Source of the DNA: Dictyocoela muelleri
Lineage: Eukaryota; Microsporidia
Reading direction: 5' to 3'
NCBI GenBank assembly: GCA_016256075.1
Contig: SDVU01000071.1
Location: forward strand, 1-22,913
DNA: 22,913 nt
Position numbers and translations under genes: made by a program. Positions 9,444 through 19,244 of the stretch are shown piece after piece. The notes below the pieces were generated by a model, which was not told where the DNA came from, did not search any database, and worked only from the letters and a program-made list of their open reading frames with translations. How positions within the stretch are numbered: the first letter of the stretch is position 1; every line of letters begins with the position of its first letter.

Positions 9444-10642
9444 TTAAAATTTAAAGAAATGCCAAAAAATTTTCCTTTTCCAATTTCGAAAATCTTTAAT
9501 ATTTTTATGCCTATTGCGCTTTTCTTCTAACAAAAGTTCTTTAAGTTTTAAAATATATTTTATTCTTTCACTCTTATTTTCACCAAACAAACTTCAAAAT
9601 TCTTAAGCATATTGTCCGCATCAAGTGATGTAATTGAATTTTTTAATTGAATAGCATCCTCGGATTTACTCACGTTCGAAATATTATTATAAAAAATTGT
9701 CTATAAAATTGTTATTTGATAGGACAAACGTATAATTTTCATAGCATTCTACCATTTAACTTTTATTTTCTTTTTCATCAATATTATCGCTGATTAAATT
9801 CGTAATCATAGAATTTTCTAGTGCTTTATTAAAGAAATTTATCAAAGCTTCTTTAGAAACGCTATCTCATGCCGAACTAATAAAGAAACAGAGCCTGAAA
9901 TATCGTAACTTTTTTTATTAAACCACCAAGCTTTAAATTTCCATTATCATTTTTATTCATATCATATAATATTTTACTGGCTAATAGTTTCTTATAATGA
10001 GTTTTAGAACTTATATTTATCCACTGATCACATGGTTGAATTTTAGACGTACAATTCAGAGGAAAATAAAAATGTTCGACATTGCTAAAATAGTATCAAT
10101 AGAATGGACTAGGGCATTATCCAATGTGAATAGAATTTTTCTGTTTTCTTTAACCATTTTAAAATTTAATTTTCCTAACCATTGTTTATTGTTAAAATAT
10201 TATTACATGATTTTTTTATTATTAGTGTATTTAAGTTTATATGCTCAATATTCTTCCTTATCATAGACATTGGGTTTTTTGACTTTCCTATGACTAAAGG
10301 CCAAGTTTTTCACCTGCCAAATTTACACAAATAGATATTTTTATGCGTTCTTCTAAAAATTTACTTTCTTAAATTTTTTTTTACCTACTGTAATTGTTTT
10401 TTTTACATTTACCTCCAAAAAAGACTTGTTTCTCTACAATTAAATATGTATTTCGGGTTATATACCTTTAATTTGTTAAGATATTTATCTTAAAACCCCT
10501 AGATATAACATCATTATTTGTTAAACATGCCTCACCTGAGATTGTTTTAATCGATAGAGAATGACAGGTTTTTAATTTTCCCAGCCATTCATTTGATGCA
10601 TTGAAGTCAATAATTCTAGATTTGTTACAGAGTCTCCCTAAT
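9444..10642 (-). pseudogene. Pogo/Tigger transposase, C-terminal part
   Basis: The minus strand shows, in order: the end of the CENP-B/Tc5-type DNA-binding domain (NASNEWLGKLKTCHSL followed by ISGEA, near 10530-10620), and a remnant of the first catalytic-Asp region near 10420. Then come ERIKISICVNLAGEKLGL (near 10300-10355) with a KSKNP box, KENRKILFTLDNALVHS holding the second Asp (near 10117), and LNCTSKIQPCDQ holding the third Asp (near 10030). Spacing between the last two Asp is about 31 residues, as expected for pogo DDD transposases. A C-terminal tail rich in Lys and Leu ends at a stop near 9444. Several frameshifts and stops separate these pieces, so this is a dead gene. The plus-strand open frame at 9997-10266 is its antisense shadow. 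Confidence 0.85.
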
Positions 10643-10898
10643 GACCCAGAATTAGACCTAGAAAAGGTAATCAAAAAATGATAAAAAAAACGTTTTTGTC
10701 TTAATCTCGACGTGATATTGGCGGAAATCGAGTGTTTAGGGGAAAAATTTTTTGATATTTATATTTTAGGAAAAGACCTTTTAACAAAAAAAAAAATAAA
10801 TATGTTTTCTTATTATAAGCTAAATTTCCGATATTATAACGACAATATCATTTCTAAAACAAAATTTTTATCATTTTTTGATTACCCTATTGGAGGCC
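10643..10898. mobile_element. Hairpin MITE, longer copy
   Basis: A perfect 22-bp inverted repeat (ggtaatcaaaaaatgat... at 10666-10687, and its reverse at 10865-10886) sits inside looser outer ends that start gacccagaattagacct and finish tattggaggcc. The interior is about 180 bp and non-coding. It lies in the pogo transposase, just upstream of the NASNEWL segment, so it is a later insertion. The same end sequence occurs at 15380 and 2346. Confidence 0.7.
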
Positions 10899-11038
10899 AT
10901 TAGAGTAAATAATTCAAAAAAACAATAGAACACCACCTTTTAATCATAGTTTTATCAGATTTTTTAGACCTTAAATATTCCATGTGATATCATATCATTG
11001 TAGAAACAATATTCAGCATCTTTTATTAATATTGATAT

Positions 11039-11314
11039 TGTCGTGGATGCTCGACATTCAATTTAAAGAGAAGATAATCAGGAGACTTTTTATCAGGAGG
11101 GAAAACCCTCCATTCAGAAATTTCTAGAAATTTAAAAATATAAATTAAAATGATTTCTTTCGAAGCCCATGAGAGAGCCAAGTGAGCTACAACCTAACGC
11201 ATTCAAGCCCCTCTAGACGAGCTCTATAGAAGAATAATTTAAATAAAAGAAGTTATCCAAAATCACTTTACTCATATCTGCTTCTTACTGGCCGTTTTCC
11301 TTCGGGATACGACA
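11039..11314 (+). repeat. 5' LTR of Ty3/gypsy element B
   Basis: This matches 14996-15273. Shared landmarks are cattcagaaatttctagaaa, gccaagtgagctacaaccta, tctagacgagctct and ataatttaaataaaagaag, the last of which contains an aataaa polyadenylation-type signal. The downstream agttaagcataacgag, where the primer-binding site would be, does not resemble the initiator tRNA complement. Confidence 0.9.
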
Positions 11315-11339
11315 AGTTAAGCATAACGAGAAGAATACA

Positions 11340-12075
11340 AATTGTCTACGAAGGTGACATAGATGAAGATTTCGATTCAAAAAGAATGGAATTCGAAATA
11401 ACTCCGACAAACACAACATTGATAATAGAAAGGGATCTACGTTTATAGAAGACATCGGCATACAAGGCATTTTTGCTTGAATAAAAGAATTGGTTGAATC
11501 GGTAAAGATCGCAAATTTGGATTAGATTACTCTAGCAGCAGTAATCCACTACGTGTTCTCATAAATTCAACATATATTTGATAAATATAACACAATTCAA
11601 GCGATGATAGAGAGAATTTTAAACAAAAGTACACCGAAGCAAAGGCGTTTAGGTTTCTTAATATCTTATCTAATTTATAGAAATACGACTTTTATACGAT
11701 TGTTGAATATCATGAGACTATCGTCAAAATATGTGACAGGTTAGCTATATGCTTGAATTATGAAACAAATACAAAGGTGTTCAAGGTTGAAGAGATATTT
11801 TATAATGGATTAAATCAAAGAAATCAATTAGAAATGACCCGCTTAAGAGTTTATAACATCTGAGATATGTACGAAATAATTAAATCTACTGAGGAAACCA
11901 TGTTTGAGAAAATGAAAAGCAGACCAGAAAACCCTCTAAAAGTAGTTTCAAAGCATATAATAATTAAGGAAGATTCAGTATCAGGCAAAATGGTTAGGGA
12001 AAGGTTGTTGTGTGACTTTAATCAAACCAATGCTCACAACAATTCAGAATGTCGGACCCAAAAGAAAGAATAGTT
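11340..12075 (+). pseudogene. Gag-like region, Ty3/gypsy element B (fossil)
   Basis: This sits between the 5' LTR and the protease. Readable pieces such as MYEIIKSTEETMFEKMKS and a basic tail near 11990-12070 (CDFNQTNAHNNSECRTQKKE) suggest a capsid-nucleocapsid protein. The Cys/His-containing tail could be the remains of a zinc knuckle. The assignment rests mainly on position. Confidence 0.5.
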
Positions 12076-12139
12076 CTCAAAAGATACCTACTCGGACAAA
12101 AAATCTAATCAAAAACTCCTGTTAGTACAAGAACCGTTG

Positions 12140-12470
12140 CAATGCCCAAAATCTATAGACGTAGAAGTAACTCTATTCGGAACTGAAATAAAAGGGATAA
12201 TTTAGACTGGTGCTTCTTACAATCTGATAAAAGGAGAGCTGATACCAAGAGATATAAGTAAAGATAAATCAGACAATCCCGTTTATTTGGAATAAGTTGA
12301 CGGTAAAAAGATTGAAACTAAAACGATGATCAAAAAATTAATACAGATAAAAGGTGATGGCGCAACTAAATATCAATTTTACGCATATGTCCTCGATGAA
12401 ATGCAAACCGATATTATGATTGGACTACCTTTCTTAGTCTAAAATGATGCAAGGATATATTTTAAGCAAA
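12140..12470 (+). pseudogene. Aspartic protease region, Ty3/gypsy element B (fossil)
   Basis: The segment includes VEVTLFGTEIKGI followed by TGASYNLI, the retropepsin active-site neighbourhood, and about 65 residues later MQTDIMIGLPFL, the second protease landmark. It is followed by the reverse transcriptase, as in element A. Confidence 0.7.
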
Positions 12471-12739
12471 AATTCTCAAAGGTTGATGAAAAGGAATATG
12501 AGTTATTACCAATATCTAAAACTGAAAACCCCGATCAAATATTAAGTGAAAAATAAAGATATTGAATATACAAGAAATTGAGGGAATAAACTGTCAGAAA
12601 ATATTAAAAACAATTATTAATAAAACCTACAAACTCAGTTTAGCTTCCAAATTTTTTCACGCAATACATTTAAAAGAAAACAAGGTATTAGAAAAAAGCC
12701 TTATAAGATTTTACATGCCATATTTCAATATTTTGTTGA

Positions 12740-13530
12740 AGAATTAACCAAGTTAGAGACAATGAACGTTATTAGACAATCATTATCACCCTAAAGCCCC
12801 CCAGCCTTTTCAATAAGAAAGAAGAACGGGAAGATTCGCATAGTGGTAGACTTTAGAGAACTTAATAAGATAACTACACCACAATTTTACACTTTACCTT
12901 AAATTATGGATATGATCCAACAACCCAACAATTGAAAAGTTTTTTCACAATTGGATTTTATTTCAGGTTATTACCAAATACCCTTATCAGAAGACTCGAT
13001 ACCACTTACCGGATTTACAATGTGCAACAAACATTATGAATTCGTCCGCATGCCTTTTGGATTGGCCAATGCACCAAGAACATTTCAGCAGATAATGCTG
13101 ACGATTCTAGGGCACCTTATTTTTGTAAAAGTACTCCTCGATGATGTGTTAATTCATTCCGAAAACGCCCAACTACATGCACAACACCTACAATCAGTAC
13201 TTTCGATTTTAAAAGACAATGGATTTACGATTAATAAAGAGAAATCAACAATTTGTGCCAAGGAAGTAAATTTTCTGGGGCATATAATCTCAGAGTTACG
13301 AATGAAACCAGATACACGGACAATCAGAAAGATAATAGATATAAAACACAAAAACCTCAAGAGCATACAAAGAATTCTCGGGGTGATAAATTGGTACAGA
13401 CCATTTGTGCCACAAATCTCTCAGAAAACATTATTTCTAAGGAAAAAACTACAAAAAGAAAAGGATTTCTCGTGGAAAGAAGAAGACGACATCCTATTAA
13501 ACAAAATAGTTTCAGAAATCGAAAATTGAC
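12740..13530 (+). pseudogene. Reverse transcriptase region, Ty3/gypsy element B (fossil)
   Basis: Landmarks are RKKNGKIRIVVDFRELNKIT (12820-12880), LDFISGYYQIPL (near 12950), FVRMPFGLANAPRTFQQ, the catalytic box as LLDDVLIHS (near 13130-13155) and INKEKSTICAKEVNFLGHII. The connection after it (KSIQRILGVINWYRPFVP) is also typical of Ty3/gypsy Pol. This is the best preserved stretch of the element. Confidence 0.92.
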
Positions 13531-13535
13531 TCACA

Positions 13536-13930
13536 TTGAATTTTACTGATTATAATAAAACTTTTGAACCGTATACAGACGCGTCGGATAAAAGCATAGG
13601 TGTGATACTTAAGCAGCAAGATGAAATTATAAGTCTTTTTGGCAACAAATTGACCAAATCCGAGATGAATTATAACATCATGGAAAAAGAGTTATTCGCA
13701 ATTCTTAAAAGTCTTAATTACTTTAAACCAATTATATTTGCCACGAGAGTAGTAGCGTTTACTGATAATCGAAATATAATAAAAAACTCCAGCTCACATC
13801 AACGAATCCAACGGTGGAAGTTATTCCTTGCCGAATATAATTTTGAACTGAAGCACATAACAGGACCAAAAAACTCCCAAGCAGACATTATTTCACGAAT
13901 ATTACTATGTAAAGACAGTAAATCTACACG
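13536..13930 (+). pseudogene. RNase H region, Ty3/gypsy element B (fossil)
   Basis: The RNase H landmarks are clear: FEPYTDASDKSIGVILKQ, NYNIMEKELFAILKSLNYF, VVAFTDNRNIIKN and FELKHITGPKNSQADIISR. It resembles its counterpart in element A (NYTIVEKETLGILKSLKHF). A (TA)n run follows at 13940-13967, between this domain and the integrase. Confidence 0.88.
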
Positions 13931-13939
13931 TAAAGAGTC

Positions 13940-13967
13940 ATATATATATATATATATATATATATAT
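13940..13967. repeat. (TA)n microsatellite
   Basis: About 14 uninterrupted ta units lie inside Ty3/gypsy element B between RNase H and integrase. A similar (AT)n run lies at 15541-15561 inside the pogo N-terminal region. Confidence 0.95.
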
Positions 13968-14029
13968 CTTTAGACTTAAAGAAAAACAAGAACAAAACGC
14001 GCCCGACACTAAAATGTAATGCTTAAAAT

Positions 14030-14970
14030 ATTCAAGATTTACTTATGCTTCACAGGACTCTTGTTCATTCGGGAAAACAGCCTTCTACTTGTTCATTAAA
14101 AATCAAGAAATTACGTTAAAAGGAATTAAGAAAAAAAAATAATTTAAATAACGAATGCCTAGATTGTCAGATTAATAAAAACTTTATTCAAAAGTACGGT
14201 GAAATAGAAGGCGTGTTATTTTCAGAAGAGTTTAATGGGAAGATTTCTACAGATATTCTGGGACCATTTAAAACCAAATATTATATTTTTAGTTCTAAAA
14301 ATGAGTATTTCTATATTGTTACATTCACTGTCTTTACAGCAGGCTGACCGAACTTGAAATAATATTTTCCACGACAGCAAACGTAATTTGTAATTCTCTT
14401 TAAAAGAGATAGATTGATGTTTATAACCCGCCTAAATATATCGTATCAGATCAAGAAGAAAATAAATTTCCTCGGAATTTCGAAAGCTTTTAAAAGAATA
14501 TAAAGTTAAACCAATTCTCGCGAGTACGCATAATCCAACTGCTAACTCAGTATCTGAGAGAAGAAATTCTATAATATTACAGGTCTGTAGAATTTTCAAA
14601 ACTATTGGCAAAAAGGAATTAGATAAAAGAATATGTGTCCGATTGAACTATGTGCCGTCTACAATTACAGGGTACACTTCATTAGAGATGATTAAACTTG
14701 GCTATACTAAAGATTTGGAGGAGATAAATCGAGTCAAGAAATCATGTATAAGAAGAATTATGATAATATAAGGAAGCTTAAAAGGAAACGAATAAAATAT
14801 GAATATAAAGTCGGTCAATTTTTTTTTTCAGAAAATCTTTTTCCCCGATAAATTATATGCGAAATAAGTTGGCCCTCTTACAGTAGTTGCAATAAATTCG
14901 AATAAAGGCCTTGTGATCCTTGATGAAAGAAATTAGATTGTTAGACATAACATTAAAAACATAAGACCGT
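14030..14970 (+). pseudogene. Integrase region, Ty3/gypsy element B (fossil)
   Basis: The N-terminal zinc-binding module is seen as HRTLVHSGKTAFYLF... and NECLDCQINKNF. The rve core then begins with KISTDILGPFKTKYYIF and YFYIVTFTVF. Further on, KRIKYEYKVGQFFF resembles the start of the C-terminal domain. The region ends before the purine-rich tract at 14982-14995. Confidence 0.78.
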
Positions 14971-14995
14971 TCTTTACATCCGCGGGGAGGCAAGA

Positions 14996-15273
14996 TGTCG
15001 TGGATACTCGCCCTTCAATTAAAAGAAGGGATAATTTGGAAACTTTTTATCACGAGGGAAAAACTTCTATTCAGAAATTTCTAGAAATTTAAAAATATAA
15101 ATATAAATGATTTCTTTTGAACCCCATGAGAGATAGCCAAGTGAGCTACAACCTAACGCATAAAAGACCCTCTAGACGAGCTCTAGAGAAGAATAATTTA
15201 AATAAAAGAAGTTATAAAAAATCACTTTACTCATATCTGCTTCTTACTGGCCATGTACCTTCGGGATACGACA
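14996..15273 (+). repeat. 3' LTR of Ty3/gypsy element B
   Basis: This starts tgtcgtggata directly after the purine-rich tract and ends gggatacgaca. It matches 11039-11314 throughout, with scattered differences. It is followed by atat, the same four bases that precede the 5' LTR. Confidence 0.9.
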
Positions 15274-15379
15274 ATATTATAATTTCATTAAGTATCATTT
15301 ATTTAATTTTTTATAGGCTTTAACATATATAAAAATTAAAAATAGTTATGCCGAAAAAAAACTATTTTTTTACGCAACG

Positions 15380-15446
15380 GACCCAGAATTAGACCCCCAA
15401 AGGTAATCAAAAAAATTGATTACCTTTTTGGGTCTAATTATAGGTC
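15380..15446. mobile_element. Hairpin MITE, 67-bp palindromic copy
   Basis: This is an almost perfect palindrome. gacccagaattagaccc and aaggtaatcaa on the left face ttgattacctttttgggtc and taattataggtc on the right. The ends match those of the 256-bp copy at 10643-10898, so this is probably an internally deleted member of the same family. It also lies in the split pogo transposase gene, on the other side of Ty3/gypsy element B. Confidence 0.75.
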
Positions 15447-15482
15447 GTTTGGGGGACTAAGTGTCCTAAATTTTTTCAATCT

Positions 15483-15766
15483 AAGGGCCATTCTTTTATA
15501 TGCAAATTTGATGGAATCATATTTCGTTGCCTCATTTTTAGATATATATATATATATATATAACATATCATCGAATTTATATGTATTTGACAGTTTACGC
15601 TTTCTTTTACTTAAATTTATATATGAAGGTGTTCCTAAATCTAAATTTTGTCTTTATTTTTTAGTATATTATTTATACTTCCAAGCGATATATTAAATTG
15701 TCGGGATAGTGATCTTTGGCTCACTCCCGGATTTAAATTACTAAAAATAAAAAAATTTCTTTTCAT
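15483..15766 (-). pseudogene. Pogo/Tigger transposase, N-terminal part
   Basis: The minus strand carries LNPGVSQRSLSRQFNISLGS followed by INNILKNKDKI (15643-15742), a good psq-type helix-turn-helix as in pogo, Tigger and CENP-B-like proteins. It is followed by KRKRKLSNTYKFDDML (15558-15612), an (AT)n expansion, and MRQRNMIPSNLHIKE (near 15490-15534), which corresponds to the start of the second DNA-binding domain. The rest of that domain lies 4.9 kb away at 10530-10620, on the other side of the LTR element. The start is uncertain: an ATG on the minus strand at 15766 is the likeliest, but the first helix is worn. Stops and frameshifts are present. Confidence 0.8.
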
Positions 15767-16009
15767 TTTATCATTTATTTTTGTGTTTTTTTGAGTTTTA
15801 TTTTTTTTTTAATGTTCTATGGGTGTCGCAAATTATAAATTTAAATTATGTCAAATTAGAGAGTTTTTCACAAATTTATCACATAAATTTAGAATTAATA
15901 TTGTTCATGTTCATTAATTAGAAGAAAATTTTCTTTTTAATTAGTTAATAAATTTTTAAATTTTATTTTATTCAAATTAGAGGATGTTCAAATTAGAGAG
16001 GTACGACTG

Positions 16010-16795
16010 TATTTTTATTTTTATTTTTTGAAATTAATATTTTTAATAATCAAAAAAGGTTTTTTTTATGATTTTATCTAAATTTATTAGATAAACATAG
16101 ATAAAAAAACTATTGGGTCTTATTGTTAAAATTTAAAAAATAGAAATATGTAATGAATAATCTCAATAAAAATTTGTTATATAATTAAATTTATGAATAA
16201 TTTAATATTTATTCAAAATAATTTTTTTATTTCAAAATAATAAAAAAATATAAAATTAAAAAATGATTATTCGTTTTAATGTAAAAATAAATTTTAATTA
16301 TAATTTAAAATAAAGAAATATAAAAAAAACTAATTGTGAGTTTTCAACACAATTAAACCCGTTATCGCTCCGAGATTATTTATATTTATATTTACGTTCA
16401 CAGCTTCTAGAATTAATTTTATTGGTTTATTCTTTCAGTTATAAATGATCAACATTTTGCGTATATAAATTTTTTACGATATTATAATTTACCTTTATCT
16501 GTTCTCTCAATGATTCTAAACAAATTTCTTTTATTGAAGGATTGCGATTCTTATATTAATATTTAATCCTATATAACAACCTTCACTGCATTTGTTGTAA
16601 TTGGATCGAGATTTATAAGCCTTTTATTAACTGACAAAAAAATCAATTGAAAATATATTAAATGAGTTATTTTTTTCTAAAGCTTGTTCGCATATTAATG
16701 ATATAAAGAAGATGTACATTTTTTTTGAAAAAAAACCATTTGAAGCAAATAAAAAAATATTATTTTTATTAATTAAAAATTAATTTTATTAAAAT
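16010..16795. other. A+T-rich stretch, possible worn FLYWCH/MULE fragment
   Basis: 16010-16330 is almost pure A/T with nothing recognisable. On the minus strand, 16440-16720 has short readable pieces such as NPSIKEICLESLREQIKVNY and, just before it, a Cys-containing segment (YNKCSEGCYIGL). This layout vaguely recalls the linker after a FLYWCH finger in MULE proteins. No catalytic motif can be seen, so the assignment is weak. Confidence 0.2.
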
Positions 16796-16796
16796 A

Positions 16797-17530
16797 CAAA
16801 TAATTTTTCTTTTTCATTTCTCATTAACATAAATCTAATCAGGTATAGGGATTTTATAATTCTTTTTCTATAAGAAATGCCTTTCTTAATACCAGACCAG
16901 CATCCTTAGATTGTATTTATATGCACACCATTTATTAGATTAACAAATTCAATTGAATGATTTACTTTAAAATGTCTATGAAAAAAATGAGCAAATTATT
17001 GTATCCACACCAGCCATCAGAAAATATAATCGATTCAGGATGTATAAATTGCTGTAGAAAGGAAATACTATTTTTTGAAATTCTTGTTTGAATTTTTTAA
17101 GAATTATTCTTCTAGAATCAGTACGTTCAACAGTCCATAATATACAAACACCATTTAAAAATTTTCCCAATTTTGATATTTTCTCTTACCAAACTTAGAC
17201 TTATTAACTTCTACAATAATACCTTCACAACCTATATTTCTGATTTCCTGCAAATATTTTTTTATTAATATTCATTTTTTAAACCTTTTTCAATTTCCTA
17301 TAAATTCAGCATCTAGATATTTCTAGCCATTTTTCAATCTTCAATATATTGGAACCAGAAGGCCAATATTTCAATACAAGTAAGATTTTTAAATTAGTAT
17401 TAAAATCGTTAGTCAAAATTGAAGACTCAAACTGGTAATACAACTTACCACAATGCTTCCATGTCGTAAACCGTATATTCGCCCAGCTGGTCGAATCTAC
17501 AGTTTTTCTCGTCCGAAAAAAATAATAATA
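16797..17530 (-). pseudogene. Merlin (IS1595/ISXO2-like) transposase relic
   Basis: The minus strand reads in order: a worn Cys-containing N-terminus with SSILTNDFNTNLKILLVLKY, then EGIIVEVNKSKFGKRKYQNW (near 17165-17230), GVCILWTVERTDSRRIIL, IHPESIIFSDGWCGYNNL (near 17000-17045), FKVNHSIEFVNLINGVH, and CWSGIKKGISYRKR (near 16855-16895). This is the DDE transposase family of IS1595/ISXO2 insertion sequences and eukaryotic Merlin elements. The usual first catalytic Asp (VEVDES) is Asn here, and the codon where NTIEG..W would supply the final Glu is a stop. Several frameshifts separate the segments, so it is dead. No terminal repeats were found. It ends just before FLYWCH-MULE 1, with no shared promoter evident. 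Confidence 0.85.
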
Positions 17531-17539
17531 AATCTCCCC

Positions 17540-18820
17540 CCAATAATGAATTACAAATCAAATCAAATTTTGGTCATAAAATCAAAAAGAAACGTTACAT
17601 GATTTTATATGATGGTTATGTTTATAATTATGTTAGAAAGTCAATAAATAAAACTTTTTTGTGGTGCGTAATTAGGAGATGTCCAGGACGTTTAAGAACA
17701 ACAGATAGTATGCAAGTTGATGACTTCGCAACACATGATCATTTACGGGATTATTCGAATTGTAAGGCTATTTGGCTTCAATATTGCATTAAAGTTCGAG
17801 GATTATCAACTACAGAAAAGCCCAAGGAAATTATCGATAGATATATAAATCCTTCAGATATAAATATTATTAGAAAAATGCAAAAATATCAAGATCTTCC
17901 CGACTCAATAACCAGACAAAGAAGGAAGTTGGAAATAGATCATGGTGATATGGATTATGATATAAGAGAAAATAACACGACTAAAAGCGGAGAATCGTTT
18001 GTTTTTTATAATTCTGAAATGGTTGATTCAGAAAGATTTATCATTTTCGGGACTGATAGCAGTTTTATACAAATGGAAAATTCTAAATATTGGCTTTGTG
18101 ATGACACATTCAGATCGTGTCTGCAAGATTTTTGTCAGTTATACACAATTATGGGAGAAATACGATCCAAGATGCAATTCTTGATATACATTCTAACAAA
18201 AGCTAAAAATCTAAAAAATTATGATAAAATATTTAAACTAATTTCAAAAAAAATAAAAAAAACGCCTAATAATATTATTATAGACTTTGAATCTGCAGCA
18301 TTTATAAGTTTAAAAAACAATTTTCCTGGTTCACATATTTCAGGCTGTTTATTTCATTTGTCACAGATAATTTGGAGACGCGTCCAAAAAGAATCATTGA
18401 CAAAAATTTATAAAAATGATGGTAATTTTAGAGCGTGTACAAAAATTTTATTTGCTTTTTCATTTATTCCTAAACGATTAATACCTAATATGATCATTCA
18501 TTTTAAAGGTCATATTTCTAAATAATATTTTCATGACGATGTTTTAAAAGTATGGAATTTCTTTAAATCAAACTATTTAAGATTAAATTTGGAAAATAAA
18601 AGCATTTTTTCATATGAATTCTGGTAAACATCTAAAAGAGTCTTAAATAATATTGCACTAACAACCAATTCCTTAGAAAAATGGCATAGGAGTTTAAATT
18701 CACATTTCCAAAGTGCACACCCCAATTAAAACTCATTATTAAATGCTATTCACATTGAAAACAATATATCTTCGATAAAGATACTGCAATCATTGTATAA
18801 AAATTTACCGGGGAACAAAT
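17540..18820 (+). pseudogene. FLYWCH-MULE transposase 1
   Basis: This is a Mutator-like element transposase fused to a FLYWCH zinc finger, which probably binds the element ends. Numbering from the ATG at 17599, the finger has Cys23, Cys28, His46 and His48 with GYVYNYVRKSINKTFLWC. The frame is open upstream to about 17540 (KSNFGHKIKKKRY), and these residues belong to the finger, so the real start probably lay upstream. The MULE domain shows YWLCDDTFRSCLQDFCQLYT with Asp168, NNIIIDFESAAF with Asp229, and SGCLFHLSQIIWRR with Cys250 and His253. The frame stops at 18525, but the same frame continues with homologous sequence through two more stops. It includes ALTTNSLEKWHRSLNSHF (near 18660-18710), the usual C-terminal MULE landmark, and ends at about 18820. 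It is therefore an inactivated copy, though the first 308 codons are intact. Confidence 0.88.
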
Positions 18821-18827
18821 AAGTCTT

Positions 18828-19203
18828 GATTTGAGTCCAATATTTAATAATCTAGATAATTATTAATAAATAGAGCTGTTAGTAGCAATTTTAGCACGGA
18901 TTAAAATTAAAAACTTTTATGATTAATTTTTTATTTTATTTTTTATTACATTTTTATTTGCTTAAAGTGTGCTTAACTTGTGAACCTGGTATAAAAATAA
19001 GTAAATTTTCCGTAAATACGGAACATTTTCTTATTTTTGTAACAGGTTTACAAGTTAAGCACGCTTTAAGCAAATAAAAATGTAATAAAAAATAAAATAA
19101 AAAAGTAATCAGAAAAGTTTTTAATTTTTATCTGTGCTAAAATTGCTACTAACAGCTCTATTTATTAATAATTATCTAGATTATTGAATATTGGACTCAA
19201 ATC
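18828..19203. mobile_element. Foldback element, 376 bp
   Basis: This is an almost perfect palindrome centred near 19015. The left arm starts gatttgagtccaatattta and the right arm mirrors it. Both arms contain aatagagctgttagtagcaa and caagttaagca segments. There are few differences between the arms. No coding sequence is present. It lies in the gap between the two convergent MULE genes, right after the end of MULE 1. It shares no obvious sequence with the foldbacks at 1433 and 21189. Confidence 0.85.
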
Positions 19204-19244
19204 GGAATTAAAATAAAAAATAACCCCCAATGCTTAAAATAATT

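Larger units (their letters stand above)
11039..15273 (+). mobile_element. Ty3/gypsy LTR retrotransposon B, fossil, nested in pogo
   Basis: This is a full-length LTR-bounded element of 4.2 kb on the plus strand. The LTRs (11039-11314 and 14996-15273) start tgtcgtggat and end gggatacgaca. Between them lie a gag-like region, protease, reverse transcriptase, RNase H, integrase and a purine-rich tract (gcggggaggcaaga) directly before the 3' LTR. The 4-bp ATAT at 11035-11038 and 15274-15277 is a plausible target duplication. It is a fossil with many breaks (of the order of ten or more). The LTRs differ at about one position in ten by eye, comparable to element A. It sits inside the pogo transposase gene and is therefore younger than that insertion. 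Confidence 0.9.
8879..16009 (-). mobile_element. Pogo/Tigger DNA transposon, interrupted by nested insertions
   Basis: The ends are inverted repeats of about 25 bp: cagtcggacatctctaat at the left and, in reverse, cagtcgtacctctctaat at the right, with about 23 of 25 positions alike. TA flanks lie at 8877-8878 and 16010-16011. The transposase runs on the minus strand. Its psq-type helix-turn-helix is at 15643-15742, the second DNA-binding domain spans the insertion site, and the DDD catalytic domain is at about 9960-10440. Between these parts lie Ty3/gypsy element B and two hairpin MITEs. Without the insertions the element would be about 2.6 kb, a normal size for pogo. Subterminal repeats of ttcaaattagag (15971-15982) and gaattagagtgtgaac (8934-8949) echo the ends. 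The TIR match across 7 kb shows that both ends belong to one element. Confidence 0.85.

Noticed and set aside
9997-10266. Plus-strand 89-codon open frame
   Set aside because: It is the antisense of the pogo/Tigger catalytic region (LDNALVHS and NCTSKIQPCDQ on the minus strand).
13253-13549. Plus-strand 98-codon frame overlapping the RT of element B
   Set aside because: It is an out-of-frame shadow of the reverse transcriptase region, with no motif of its own.
2490-15273. Endogenous retrovirus or Polinton
   Set aside because: Neither LTR element shows an envelope-like gene, and there is no protein-primed polymerase, packaging ATPase or Polinton capsid signal. Both are ordinary Ty3/gypsy fossils.
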